A DNA stretch of 64,000 nt from Isoetes taiwanensis (GCA_021234155.1 JAJEKV010000030.1:11160525-11224524), one strand, 5' to 3'; numbered from the stretch's first letter, positions 10,139-20,400 are shown. The notes: a model not told the origin generated them from the sequence alone. Program-made: numbers and translations.

Positions 10139-11542
10139 CTAGGATGTAGGCAAAACCTGGCCAGAATCCCCAGGGTATGGAGGAAACGGAAACTCAACTT
10201 TGCCCAACAGAAGGTCCACAACCTTGTCCATAGTGGGCCTCATGCTTTGCTCTTCCTGAACGCACCAAAAGGCAGCGCTCATGGTTGCACAAACCTCCAT
10301 TTCATCTGCACTTTCTCTCAGACCCGGCTCCAAAATTTGCACAAAATTTCCCTGCTTGCAAAGATCAAACGCCCAACTCACCAAATTCCATTCTTTCGGA
10401 TCTGGGAAGCTCAGATCTATACTTCTTCTTCCGGCAACCATCTCCAGAAGCATTATGCCAAAGGCATAAACATCAACCTTGGATGTTGTAGCTGCATTAG
10501 CAATCCATTCAGGAGAAAGATAACCTCTGCATGAATTGCCACTGAGACCCTGGATTATATCTTGTCTATTTGTTGCCACATAGTCATATATGAGACATGA
10601 ATCTGTGAGTTTCGGACATAGATCTAAATCTAAAACAACATTCTCAGGTTTCAAGTTTCCATGGATGCCATGGCGGCCATGTGTAAATGCCAGAGCCCTA
10701 GCTACGGCTATGGCGATTTTGCGCCTTAGCTCCCAATTTAGGCTGCTTGGTGTGCCAAATAAGAGCCTATCTAATGAGCCCTTTGGAAAATATTCAAGCA
10801 CCAGCATTCTGGTATTCCCTTGAGCACAGAATCCATAAAGACTGGCAAAATAATTTGTATCCATCTCAGATAGGAGGACCATTGCTTGCCTGAATTCTTT
10901 CTCTCCTTTCTGAAAGCCCAATTCGATTTTCTTCACAGCAACTTCTGTTCCATCCTCTAGAATCCCTTTGTAGACACTTCCAAATATGCCTGCTCCGATT
11001 CTGTGACTAAAACCCCCTGTAGCCTTTTCTAGGGTTTCAAGGGAAAACTCTGTGAGCCGTTTAGATGCAGAGCAGGCATTGGACTTAGAACCCCTATAAC
11101 GTGATGCCCTCTGTTTTACAGAGATTAAACAAGGAATCAAAAGACCAAGAAAGAACACAGAGGCAGCCAGAGCTCCAAGCACAATGCTACTGGCAGGAAG
11201 GGTTTTTGCCAAATTGAGAGATCCAAGAGTACCCAGATCTGAGAAACTGGAATTGGTCAGAGGCATAAAAGGAGCATGTGCAGGAGCCTGTGCAGGAGCA
11301 GGGCCATGCCTCCTGCTATCCAGACTCTCAGCTTTTGCATGAATAACAAGATGCGTTACATGAACCAATATGCATTTCTGAAATAAAGTTGAAGTAATCC
11401 CTTCCCTTTTCATTGCCTTGATCACAGACCTTGAGACGCTCAATACTGCAAATCCCAGCTCCAATCTCAGACATAAGCTGTCTGCAGCAGAAAACGGATT
11501 GATGTTAAATACAAATGACAGGGAGGGTACCATGCTTCGCAT
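10139..11542 (-). CDS. Lectin-type receptor-like pseudokinase without ectodomain
   Basis: A 467-residue uninterrupted frame. Residues 1-100 show no lectin domain. A membrane span at about 118-142 (SSIVLGALAASVFFLGLLIP) precedes a juxtamembrane segment and a kinase domain at about 180-450 that resembles the SD2-5 group of plant S-receptor-like kinases. The glycine loop GAGIFGSVYKG and the VAVKK lysine (204) are present. The catalytic loop reads HGNLKPEN (294-301), so the HRD Asp is replaced by Asn296, and the DFG motif reads DSC (314-316). The C-lobe features SPEW, DVYAFGIMLLEMVAGRR and WCVQEEQSMRP are intact. Catalysis is unlikely; a scaffolding or decoy role is inference. The family normally has lectin and PAN domains outside the cell. 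Here they are missing, so this could be a truncated copy, and the start at 11542 is uncertain. Confidence 0.8.
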   Translation of the reverse strand: MRSMVPSLSFVFNINPFSAADSLCLRLELGFAVLSVSRSVIKAMKREGITSTLFQKCILVHVTHLVIHAKAESLDSRRHGPAPAQAPAHAPFMPLTNSSFSDLGTLGSLNLAKTLPASSIVLGALAASVFFLGLLIPCLISVKQRASRYRGSKSNACSASKRLTEFSLETLEKATGGFSHRIGAGIFGSVYKGILEDGTEVAVKKIELGFQKGEKEFRQAMVLLSEMDTNYFASLYGFCAQGNTRMLVLEYFPKGSLDRLLFGTPSSLNWELRRKIAIAVARALAFTHGRHGIHGNLKPENVVLDLDLCPKLTDSCLIYDYVATNRQDIIQGLSGNSCRGYLSPEWIANAATTSKVDVYAFGIMLLEMVAGRRSIDLSFPDPKEWNLVSWAFDLCKQGNFVQILEPGLRESADEMEVCATMSAAFWCVQEEQSMRPTMDKVVDLLLGKVEFPFPPYPGDSGQVLPTS

Positions 11543-11930
11543 TAAAGGGCAGATATAAATAAGAGAAGAAAATTATGCTGGAGCAGAGGAATTCAAGCTG
11601 GATTTTTCTGGATCATCATTGTAACAGACAAGACATCATAAATACGACCGATATCTTTTGGTTGGTAGTGTTTCAACATAGGAAACGTAAATGTTGGAGG
11701 GCCCAACCTAAATGGAAGCTCTATAAAGATGCATGCATTTCAAGGACCTCAGGATCGGTTATGGAAATTATTATTGAATTGTGAAAGTTTGATGTATTGT
11801 GGCTTCCTCGATGTGGCATACTCTAGCAAATCAGATGCATCCGGGCACGAGGACTCTTGCATCATTTGGGCTTTAATTTTTTTCTTCAAATGGATATTCT
11901 TTTAGATCTTGCTGAGATAATATTGCCATT
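11543..11930. other. Spacer, no recognised gene
   Basis: Upstream DNA of the minus-strand kinase gene and the left flank of the PPR relic. The plus-strand frame at 11575-11784 has no recognisable domain. Confidence 0.4.
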
Positions 11931-11933
11931 ATT

Positions 11934-12184
11934 ATGGGAGAATTGTTGCGACATGTTGAAGAATTATGTCACAAAGGGAAGCCGGCGAAGGTACTTATTG
12001 AACGAAGAGGAATTCCTGTGCCCAGAGGCATTGCATATGTTTTCTTGCACTTATGCTCGGAAAAGGAGGACAATTTCCAAGTAATGGTTCAGAATTCAGA
12101 TACAATTTCCAATTTAAATGACAATGTTATCCGCCTCTTTGCTTCTTGCGGATGTTTACTTGAGGCAAACCAAGCTTTCAATAG
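11934..12184 (+). pseudogene. PPR gene fragment, 5' part, cut by a LINE
   Basis: The plus-strand frame reads VIRLFASCGCLLEANQAFNR up to 12184, a PPR pattern ((L)I.LFA.CG.L.EA...F). It stops exactly where a (GATAAA)n tract and a minus-strand LINE begin. The reading resumes after the LINE near 13966 with KPSIYTWNAV, the expected next PPR block. The fragment therefore belongs to a PPR gene split by the insertion. Confidence 0.6.
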
Positions 12185-12820
12185 ATAAAGATAAAGATAA
12201 AGATTTTATCGCAGCGAAAACCCAATCAGGTTATGGGACCCAATACAGAAGGAGGGGCATAAGCCCGAATCACAGAAACATTATAGACAATGGAATACAA
12301 GCAAGACAAACACAATGCCAAAGGTCTTAAGAACAAAGCAAAACTCGAGCCGAGCAGAAGTGACTAGACATATCCCCTGGTGCGATTAGACGTAACCTAA
12401 CCAGGGGTTCTGAGGCCACTGATCAAGAATAAGTGCGCCACCTCCCCGATAGACTGCCCATTTTCTTTGAAGCCTCGCCTCTCGAACCTTGCATAACTCA
12501 TCACGCCGCCGAGTTAATTGAACTGGGGAAAGGTCTTCCTGGACCGAAAAGGGAGTGCCCTTGAGGTGACTTCCATGCTGTAGCACATATAGCCGGTCCT
12601 GGAACGCCGAAAACTATACTAGAAGATGGCGTGGCCGGTCGGGCCGATGAGCACCTACTCGCACTGTGTAAAAAATCTGGACTCGATGGATGCGCATAAT
12701 ATCCGGTGAAAAAATGTGCGGCGGTCTCGCTATCCTAATAGGAGGCTATGTCAGGGCGCCTACTAGATGCAAATTGAGGGCGATCACGCTTGGTGGCCCC
12801 CATACATGGGTTCCATGTGC

Positions 12821-12958
12821 TACCGGACGCTCTTGTTGGTGCATGTGCATGCTCCTGAGTTGTATCCTGCATCTGAACATTCAATGTGGTATCGGACGCT
12901 CTTCTTTGGTTCCCATGCATGCTCACGGGCCGCATCTTGCATCCAACATTCAGTGCAG
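12821..12958. repeat. Two-copy tandem repeat inside the LINE
   Basis: Two adjacent units of about 70 bp. Both start TA(C/T)CGGACGCTCTT, carry CATGCATGCTC or a close match, and end with a CATTCA(A/G)TG motif. They differ at many sites, so the duplication is old. Confidence 0.5.
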
Positions 12959-13110
12959 GATGGGGGCCTCTCACGTATGCGCCATTGTCTCCGATGCGGG
13001 CGCGACATCGCCGCACCCACCTTGTGGACATGGCTATGGTTGGGTCAGATTACCTCTGCGAGTGCCTCGATGCAGTATAATGGCATCCGAAGCAAGATGT
13101 GTCTTGACCG

Positions 13111-13407
13111 TCAGGTGGCAAAGGGGAGCAAGCAAAGATGACTTATGTATTCTTTCATTAGGTGCTCCAATATTTCTAGAACCTGTGCCCAACTGTCTAG
13201 AGGGAGCCGCATGAAATTTTCAGAATCGTAACTCCCGCACTGCACCGATTGCATCCTGGATTGAATTGTAAGCAAGGGGGACTGTGATGTGGTCGGATTG
13301 CAGGAGACTGGGGATGCATCTGCAGAAACTGTGGGTGTAGGGGTAGGGAGCGGGCAGGGTGTAGCCTTTGCTGCCTTCCTTGCCATATCCTTAGCTTTGC
13401 GCGTCAT
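13111..13407 (-). pseudogene. Putative LINE ORF1 N-terminus
   Basis: An open frame starting MTRKAKDMARKAAKATPCPL, rich in Lys, Pro and Thr, ending about 98 residues later. The basic, proline-rich start fits a LINE ORF1 RNA-binding protein, but I see no defined domain. I assign it from its place inside the element, upstream of the C-terminal piece on the same strand. Confidence 0.35.
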
Positions 13408-13965
13408 GGCTAGGGGGGATGGGTAAGCAGTGGGCAAACAGCAAGAACAGTAAGAACAATAAGAGCAATAAACAAAACCTGATGCTAAGAGAGAAGGAGT
13501 CGGCGATGTCACCAAATTCCTCTTTGCAGGATCGGGTGGCCTGATGCTGGCCCTTGTGCAGATATATTGTGCAAGGCAGGATCGTACCAAGACCTTACAG
13601 GTCACGCAGAATTCCCTAAGGTCACGCAGAGCTGTTGAGGCAGGTGAACCAGCCGGTCTATGGAGCAAAGAATCAACCGGTCTATGGAGTAAAGAATCAG
13701 CCGATCTATGAAGCCGGTCTATCGTGCTGGAGAAGCCTCACCATATCAAAGGTGGTGTGCAAAACCCTACTGTGCCAGAGGCGTCAAACCAAACTGCAAA
13801 CTGGAAAACGAACTGGGACTGCAGATTGCTATGAAGCCGAGCCGTTACTCCTGATCTATTGCAGCTGCCGACGTGAGGTGCTGTTGGTACGGCTGGCTTT
13901 GTGCTTGATGCTTCCACCTGAACAAGATCTCACATAGGCTAGAACGGGCCTAGGCGCCTGCGGCA

Positions 13966-14112
13966 AAACCAAGCATATATACATGGAACGCTGTCTATAC
14001 TTGCACATGCTTTTATAAAGTGCTCAAAAATGCAACTCTATTTGGCTTTACACCTTCATGCTGCATCTGTCCAAAAAGGAGTAGAGCAGCTAAACCATGT
14101 CCATACTCAGGC
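13966..14112 (+). pseudogene. PPR gene fragment, 3' part, after the LINE
   Basis: Plus-strand reading resumes with KPSIYTWNAV, a PPR block of the (V/I)YTWNA(I/V) type. A shifted frame continues IKCSKMQLYLALHLH and then GVEQLNHVHTQ. At least one frameshift lies within this short stretch. It continues the fragment that ends at 12184. Confidence 0.5.
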
Positions 14113-14115
14113 TTA

Positions 14116-14262
14116 GTTTCCATGAGCTTAAAAACACCCTGGACTTGGAAGCCAGGGTGCACCTAAACCCGTTCCCATGTTGTGCCTGGCCCGACCTTGG
14201 TGCCTACCTAGCCTAGGAATCACCCTGGGCTTCCGGGGGGGGCAAAAGAAGCTCATGGAAAC
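14116..14262. mobile_element. Small inverted-repeat element (MITE-like)
   Basis: GTTTCCATGAGCTT (14116-14129) is inverted at 14249-14262, and the CACCCTGG and GGAAGCC blocks just inside are also inverted. This gives an imperfect foldback of about 147 bp without coding capacity, sitting in the PPR remnant. Confidence 0.55.
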
Positions 14263-14348
14263 CCACCCTCAGCATAGCCTTCAAGCATTGCACCCCAAGC
14301 TATCACATCTCTTGTTTCGCATTATCTCAAAGTTTTTGGATAGATACT

Positions 14349-14880
14349 CTAAGCTCCACACTTGGCATACATATCAACAATTGTGCTAGCAACGACGATA
14401 TCTAATTCAAGGCCATGATCTATCACCTGGTCATGTATCAACCTGCCATGCTCCAGGGCTCCTATAGTACTGCATGCTCTCAAGGCACCTAAGAATGTAG
14501 TTTTCTGTGGCTTCATTCCTTTTTGATGCATCCTTTCATAAAGCTCCATAGCTGGATACCCATTTATGCTGAGCATATCCAGATATCATTGTAACCTACC
14601 CACGTCACCATTATCCAATTTGTCAAACACCTCCTGTGCTTCCCTTAGACTTCTGCGTTTAGCATACATGTCAACAAGAGAACTCCCAATAATAATATCA
14701 GATTCTAAACCATGGATAACTAGCTGATGATGTATCAGTCTGCCCTGTTGGATAGTTCTTAGCATGTAACATGCCTTTAAAACACTCGCTGGCACCTCCT
14801 TGCATTTTCTCGATACGTTCTAAGGCACATAAATCATGCCCACGATATGCATATCCTGATATTATAGCACCCCAACAAAC
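14349..14880 (-). pseudogene. PPR (PLS-type) gene fragment
   Basis: Two minus-strand frames lie in tandem. The first (14795-14586) contains VLKACYMLRTIQQGRLIH, GLESDIIIGSSLVDMYAK and SLREAQEVFDKL. The second (14576-14349) contains AMELYERMHQKGMKPQKTTF, LRACSTIGALEHGRLIHD and ASTIVDMYAKCG. These are classic L and S motifs of land-plant organelle RNA-editing or processing PPR proteins. The frames do not join and there is no start, so this is a fragment. It has the opposite orientation to the PPR relic at 11.9-14.1 kb. Confidence 0.8.
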
Positions 14881-14959
14881 ATAAACTTTGTTCTAGTCCC
14901 AAAGCTAATCAAGGAAGCAAGCATCAAGGGGCATCATGGTACTGCTTCAAGCTATAACG

Positions 14960-15358
14960 ATCCTCTTTCTATTTGTACCTGTATATACCTGTGCTCTTCA
15001 CATTCCATCTGGCTAGCCATTGAGCCCTCTTTTCCTTCCAGCAGTCCTTAAGGCATTGCCGCCCCATTGTCATGGTGTAAGCCATGTTGGGGAGATGAGC
15101 ATTGTCCATACTGACTAATTCTGGAAGTAGGCAATGTGGCGATCCAGGGGTGCTCTCTGAAGAGGCAAGAAACCTGTCTCCTGTAGCAGAAATTGATGTG
15201 GGACCATGAATTTCACTCTCAGTGCCCGTGAAGTTATTCCAGGTAGCAAGGGACACCAAGGTGCTCCAGACTTCGACCCCATATTGAAAAAAAGGCTCCA
15301 CCAAGACCCTAAATAAGTGTGACCTATGGGGCCAGTCATACAGCTCCAAGATATGCAA
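14960..15358 (-). pseudogene. LINE reverse transcriptase C-terminal remnant
   Basis: The frames contain HLFRVLVEPFFQYGVEVWS, ETGFLPLQRAPLDRHIAYF and LPNMAYTM, matching the thumb and tether region of non-LTR elements (LF..LV.PV..YG.EVWG), the region also present at 25233-25742. It is heavily frameshifted, and element ends are not visible. Confidence 0.6.
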
Positions 15359-15840
15359 TGTAGTTTATTAAATAGAAATCAGAGAGTTCACTTTTGACGA
15401 AAATAGTGAGAATATATGGGGAACCAAATATACTTGTGAAATATATTGCCTGTCCAACTGAGAATTCGAGCCGCATTTAAGAGAATCACAAAAAAGACTA
15501 TTGAACTAGAGAAGAAAAAAGTATAGCTTTTAAAATCCAAATTGCATGACATCTTAATGAAGCTGAAATTGCTTATGTTGAATGGGCCAGAGAAGGTAGA
15601 GTCTCTTTATTATTGTTACTATCTAAAACAGTTCATAGAATATTGAGAATAAAATTTCGATATTTTGGAGATGAACAATAATTTATTTTTTATCCATTCA
15701 ACTCATATTTTAATTTTTATAATAAAGTTAGGTAAAGGAAGACTAAATTGATTAATTATTTCTGATTCATTACCTTCAGGAAGTTATGGATACAGAAGGC
15801 TTTCTTCAAGAGTCTGAACTTGCGTGGTAGCTGCCTGGAG
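15359..15840. other. No recognised gene
   Basis: AT-rich spacer with stops in all frames. Confidence 0.45.
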
Positions 15841-15841
15841 A

Positions 15842-16794
15842 TCATGGTGAACAGCATCCGTGGAATCCATATAGTGTTTGATGCCTCTTACGAATCCTGA
15901 AGGCGGAGCATGCATTCAGCAACATCCTCTGTGCGTTGAGAAACTGCTGGGAGTGGGAATTTTCAACTTGTGTGGACTGGAAAGAAGGGACATTTATGAC
16001 AGGACAATGGTGTGGTGCTTGAGGGCGTGGGGAGGATTGTGCTTCAGGTCTCGGGCGGGAACTTTCTTCTTGGAGTTCCAGGATAGCAAGAATGACGGTA
16101 TGCTGATGACTTGAGGATGCAGAAGGGGCTTCAAGATTGGTGGGGGGCAAATGACTGGGCTCTGGAAGGCAGTGATTGATGATGGCTTGAAAATGTGCGC
16201 CCATAGATGATCTGAGACGATCCACTTCGATTAGCATGCGCTGGAACATGATTTGGGGCCAATCTACAGAACTGGTGGAGTAAATGGCAGCAATGACAGT
16301 ATAGAAAAAATGTTTATTTATGTGGGTGTTCTTGATGGAATAACCATAGAACTTTCTTAAAACTTGACAAAGGCTTCCTGGGGTTTGGCAATGTTTGTGA
16401 GCTTATGAGTAGTGGCCGCATATGGTGTTTGGCCATATAATATGACATCATAATCCTGTAAAGCAGCCCAATTTAAAGAAGGAGTTTTTCTAGGTAATTG
16501 AAATACCTGAGCCAAAAGATTCTGATTGAGATCGATATGATTTTGATTTACCACTATTTGGTAACCTGCAGCTGTCTTGACGAGATGAGCGATGAACTGC
16601 CGGAGTTGAGGAGGATTAGGGACAAGGAGTTCTTGTTTGGAGAACTCAAACAACCCCGCCATTTCCGCAACTTCTCGATTTGCACCTTCCAAGGGGTCGC
16701 GGACAGTGGCAGTCGAGAAAATAACAGAGTAGAAAAATACTGGATCCATCGGTGCAGTAGCCTGCACGGTAGGAAGCTTGGGAGAGGCAGTCAT
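15842..16794 (-). pseudogene. Unknown retroelement-like ORF, two frames
   Basis: The minus-strand frame from 16794 begins MTASPKLPTVQATAPMDPVF and runs to 16357 without a stop. Sense continues in another frame (FYGYSIKNTHINKHF, then MFQRMLIEVDRLRSSMGAHF) down to 15842, ending in a Pro/Ser/Gln-rich tail. Continuity across the frame change suggests one former protein of about 300 residues. I do not recognise a domain. The place, 1 kb from a Ty3/gypsy integrase fragment on the same strand, suggests an accessory or gag-like ORF, but that is inference. Confidence 0.4.
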
Positions 16795-17290
16795 GGCGAT
16801 CGACAAGGAAAGTAGGAAGGCGGAAGGCGGAGAGCGATGGAGTTGCAATAAAGCTTTGTGTTTAGGGCTCGCGTCTTTTCAGGAAGAGGTTTTATAGGCA
16901 GCGTCAAAAGTGGAATCTGAACCGTTGGTTGTGCCAGATGGCAGCAGAGATGAAAAAACTTCCCGAATGCAAAAATTTTGGTTGAGTCTCAACCCGCAAC
17001 TAAGGTGAAGGAACGGTGAAGATGAACTGGAGTGAATGGTATGATGGGACGTCGTAAGGAGGTACAAATAATGATGGTGGATGGTCGTGGTATTAAGGAA
17101 AAATAATTAAGAGTGCAACTCGAGAGCCAAACGTCTTTTAAAAATGGTGGCAGACACAGCAGTGCATAGGGTTTGTACCATGACGAGATTTGCCGCTGAT
17201 TAGCAGAATCTTGGATTGGAATGTGCCTTGCATGCTGACGCGTCAACAGCAATATCATTGGGCTATGATAGCAGCCTTCAGGCGATAGGA

Positions 17291-17299
17291 CTATATAAG
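17291..17299 (+). promoter_or_regulatory. Possible TATA box
   Basis: CTATATAAG lies about 40 bp upstream of the ATG of the 79-codon frame at 17339, with no other ATG in between. The spacing suits a short 5' leader. Confidence 0.3.
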
Positions 17300-17338
17300 A
17301 CGAGCAAGGTTGCGAGAGGAGAACATCAGTTTGCTGCG

Positions 17339-17578
17339 ATGGATATGCCCAACACCATGCCGAAGAATTGCAATGAATGGATAACGTGCCAGGTGAACAG
17401 CTTCAACCTCTGGAAGCTGCGAAACTGCGAGATCCCTATGGACGGATGGCTGGCTGGATCAGCTGGTAATCCTGATCCCCTGACCAACCTGCAGGACGTG
17501 GTGCTGCACCTGCGTTGGGACCCGGAGCAGTGCCTCTATCTGATCCTGTGCGCCTGTGCTGCTCCGAATCCGGAGTAG
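17339..17578 (+). CDS. Small uncharacterised ORF (79 aa)
   Basis: The frame starts MDMPNTMPKNCNEWITCQVN and ends CAAPNPE before TAG. The start context GCGATGG is favourable and a TATA-like CTATATAAG lies 40 bp upstream. The composition (several Trp and Cys, few simple runs) looks protein-like, but I recognise no domain. It is antisense to the neighbouring retroelement ORFs and could be part of a retroelement end. A longer in-frame extension exists from 17216. I do not claim a function. Confidence 0.3.
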   Translation: MDMPNTMPKNCNEWITCQVNSFNLWKLRNCEIPMDGWLAGSAGNPDPLTNLQDVVLHLRWDPEQCLYLILCACAAPNPE

Positions 17579-17689
17579 CCGGGCTTTTTAACTTAGAATT
17601 TTGTACATAGGGCTAAGCTCGTAGCGATTAAGTATGGACGACGCCCAATTTTGTTTTTGATGCCGCTTTTATAATATAAAATGTATTGC

Positions 17690-18345
17690 TACTCACTCTT
17701 GTGTTTCTATGTCTGAGTTGTTGTCGGTTGTGTTTGTATGAAAAAATTTAAGGCGAAAGCCATTAACCAGAGTGAGTAATGGAGTGCCATCCAATTCAGC
17801 GAGTTGAAACACACTGGGTTGCACCACTTTAATAATTTGATAAGGACCAAGCCACCGAAACTTCAATTTCCCCGGAAAGTTTTTCTATCTAGAATCGTAA
17901 AGAACTAAATCTCCTTCCTTAAATGTCTTTGCTTTGATGTGCTTGTCATGCCATGAATTTCTTAATTGTTGCCCAATAAGAACACGAAGGTACGCGTCTC
18001 TGCGAAGCTCATCCAACTGTTGTAATTGATAGACTCGCTCCTGGAGTGCAGCAGATGGATCATGCACTGTATCCAGTTGGAAACGGAGAGATAGAAGAAC
18101 ATACTCAAAAGCCATGAGAGCCTTTTGGCCATAAACCAATTTGAATGGTGTGTGCCCAGTAGCAATTTTGAAACTGGTATTATAAGCCCACAGAACAGTA
18201 GGTACCAATCAGTGCGAGAAGCATCACAAATTTTCTTCAAGATGGTAATGAGAGTCTTGTTTGTGCTTTCTGCAAGGCCATTCTCTTGTGGATAATAGGG
18301 AATGCTCTTCCTTTGATGAACGTGTAAATAATCTGTCAATTCGTT
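17690..18345 (-). pseudogene. Ty3/gypsy integrase C-terminal fragment
   Basis: Minus-strand frames read SIPYYPQENGLAESTNKTL, then (in another frame) VLWAYNTSFKIATGHTPFKL and LVYGQKALMAFEYV, then KAKTFKEGDLVLYDSR, and beyond a stop RWLGPYQI and LNGTPL-type sequence. This is the integrase core end with its C-terminal domain from a Ty3/gypsy retrotransposon. Frames change near 18200, and the catalytic Asp residues upstream are absent. No LTR could be identified. Confidence 0.75.
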
Positions 18346-18349
18346 GATG

Positions 18350-19440
18350 GTCTAGTTTCACTGACGAGCTGAATAAGTTATGCAGTGATCATAGTCAAAG
18401 TGCAACTGCAGTTCGTGCTGGAGAGACAGTTCCAACTGCAATGATGGATTACATGCATGCTCAGAGAATGTTTCAGTACGCTCTTGCAACATTCAAAATT
18501 CGTGATTGGAGCCCTCTTTGGTTAAGTCCCACTTATCTTGTTTCGTGGAGAAGAAAGCATAATTTTTTGGGATTTCCTGAAGTGGTACTTTAAGAATGAA
18601 GTTGGAACTATGTTTCTGGCTTATAATGGCCTGCATTTTCTTTCCTTCGAAATCTCTTTCATATTATGAGCATTATAACACCTACTGTGGCAATTACAAA
18701 ATGCAAGTGCATTTATTCATTTATGGGACTTTGGTGGTGCAAAATGTTTTCGTGCTTACAGTAACAACCCTAAATTGACCATCAATGCCTAGCAGCAATA
18801 GTCTTAAATTAACCTACTTAATGTCTCAATTATTTCACATATAATTTCCTAAAACATCATTATAGCGGACATAAGAAAATATTTTGGTCCAATGTCGAGT
18901 GCCTGTGGAACAAATTCAGAACAACTCTCCTACTTTCTCTAAAGCCTTTAAAGTCTCTAGAATGGACGAAAATATTCTTGACCACCATGATGTTTGACTT
19001 AGCAAGTGGACCCCAAAACTGAAGTCATTTATGAAAATAAACTCTTTGCATAATTATCATAGTCCTATTAGCATCAATGGACTATCTACGCACATGAAAT
19101 CGAGTTTTCTATAAAGGTGTAGGCTAAGTACGTATACAATATGAGTTAAAGTAATTACTTATAAGGGAAAGGCCCTCAAGGCTTCTTTCTGGAAGAGAAA
19201 GCTAGCCAGCGTGCAAAAAGCGCAGAGGCCTGCTTGACGAAAGAAGCCCAGGGGACCTTTGGCATAACAGAAAAAAATCCTTACCTGTCGGTCTGGCGTT
19301 GAATCGAAGGTAAGATAGCCGGAATCGTCGGTAAGACAGCTAGAATCGAGGATAAAGCGGCCAGATTCCAAGGTAAAACTGTTACGATCAAGGACGATCA
19401 AGTTTTATTCTTTCGCTTGACATCCAGGTTTAGAAAATGT
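18350..19440. other. No recognised gene
   Basis: AT-rich interval with no recognised coding or repeat structure apart from short frames of no known domain (such as 18596-18778). Confidence 0.45.
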
Positions 19441-19500
19441 ACCACGTGTCGCAATTTGATCGATCTGAGCCGAATCACGGTAAGGAATTTTTTTTTTATC

Positions 19501-19609
19501 TGAGGAATGGCTCTCGCGCCTTTGGATTCCTACGTGGAAGAAGTGCCGACGCTACGCGGCGCGAGGCATCACGACACGCCGAATCCAAGGCGCGCAGAGC
19601 CATTCCTCA
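19501..19609. repeat. Inverted repeat, GC-rich foldback
   Basis: An arm of about 29 bp beginning TGAGGAATGGCTCT at 19501 is inverted at 19581-19609, ending AGAGCCATTCCTCA, with small indels. The 51-bp spacer contains further inverted bits. Such a transcript would fold into a long hairpin. It is likely a foldback transposon or MITE relic. Confidence 0.6.
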
Positions 19610-19834
19610 ACGAAAAAAGGGCCCGCATTACGTGGGGTAAAATTGCAAGAATGTAGGGTGAAAACTCGATTCTGTCGGGTGAAAACTCTGTAACTCAAAG
19701 AACGCATAGTAAAAACTCCACGCTCTGTTAAAAAAAAAGCCGTCCGACATTCTTTAAAAGAAGATCCGCCACGTGTCAGCGCATGACTGGTGGACACGGC
19801 AGAATTGCGCCCACCCTGTTTTTACGTATACAAG

Positions 19835-19923
19835 AAAGTCTCTTTACCTTACATTCTGCCATGGAATCGCTGCCAACATGCAAGGCGGCACTGACATGGC
19901 AGAATGTAAGGTAAAGAGACTTT
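19835..19923. repeat. Perfect 29-bp inverted repeat
   Basis: AAAGTCTCTTTACCTTACAT and the next nine bases (19835-19863) are exactly inverted at 19895-19923, with a 31-bp spacer. A third, direct partial copy (GCCAGAATGTAAGGTAAA) follows at about 19981-19998. The perfect arms indicate a young foldback element or a small-RNA hairpin. Confidence 0.75.
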
Positions 19924-20005
19924 ATTGTAGCGTGAAAATAGATTACATCACATTCCATGACAAGAATATAGAGTAAACATGCCAGAATGTAAGGTAAAAA
20001 TAAAG

Positions 20006-20033
20006 GAAAACACAACAACAACAACAACAACAA
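20006..20033. repeat. (CAA)n microsatellite
   Basis: CAACAACAAC tract directly after the foldback cluster. Confidence 0.7.
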
Positions 20034-20309
20034 AACACACGCATTCAGATTTTAAAAGCATGCCATGTGGCGAGGCATAATTGGACGGAACAGCAGAATA
20101 ATTGGACGGGATAGCAGAATGTGACATAACCTGTTTTTACATATCACAATAAGATGTATAGTATGTAGTTATGCATTTCGTGTTCAAATAGGACTTTTTT
20201 TTTTTTTTTTTTTTGTGTTACATTTTTTTGACTCTGTGGGGATGCATGCTATCAATTCAACATTTGAAGATGTGGCATGATCAAATTGCACACCGTGCCA
20301 AAACTATGA

Positions 20310-20400
20310 TTTTTACGTATCGTACTAGGACATATTGTACGTACTTATGCATTTCATATTCAAAAACATATTGTACGTACTTATGCATTTTGGTGTTACA
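20310..20400. repeat. Short tandem duplication
   Basis: CATATTGTACGTACTTATGC occurs twice in direct orientation at about 20330 and 20367, each followed by ATTT(C/T). A looser related copy lies near 20158. AT-rich and non-coding. Confidence 0.5.

Larger units (their letters stand above)
12185..13965 (-). mobile_element. LINE with internal deletion, (TTTATC)n tail
   Basis: The 3' end is the (GATAAA)n tract at 12185-12206, followed on plus by ATTTTATCGCAGCG and GGTTATGGGACCCAATACAG, the shared terminus of this LINE family. The minus frame at 12386-12586 has SVQEDLSPVQLTRRRDEL, the element's C-terminal end. The minus frame at 13111-13407 (MTRKAKDMARKAAK onward) looks like the start of the element's ORF1. 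The reverse transcriptase that should lie between is missing, so the copy has 5' and 3' ends and an internal deletion. The 5' limit is inferred from where PPR coding resumes. Confidence 0.65.

Noticed and set aside
12690-13214. A 174-codon plus-strand ORF
   Set aside because: It lies antisense in a LINE and over a tandem repeat. No domain is visible and other frames are equally open there.
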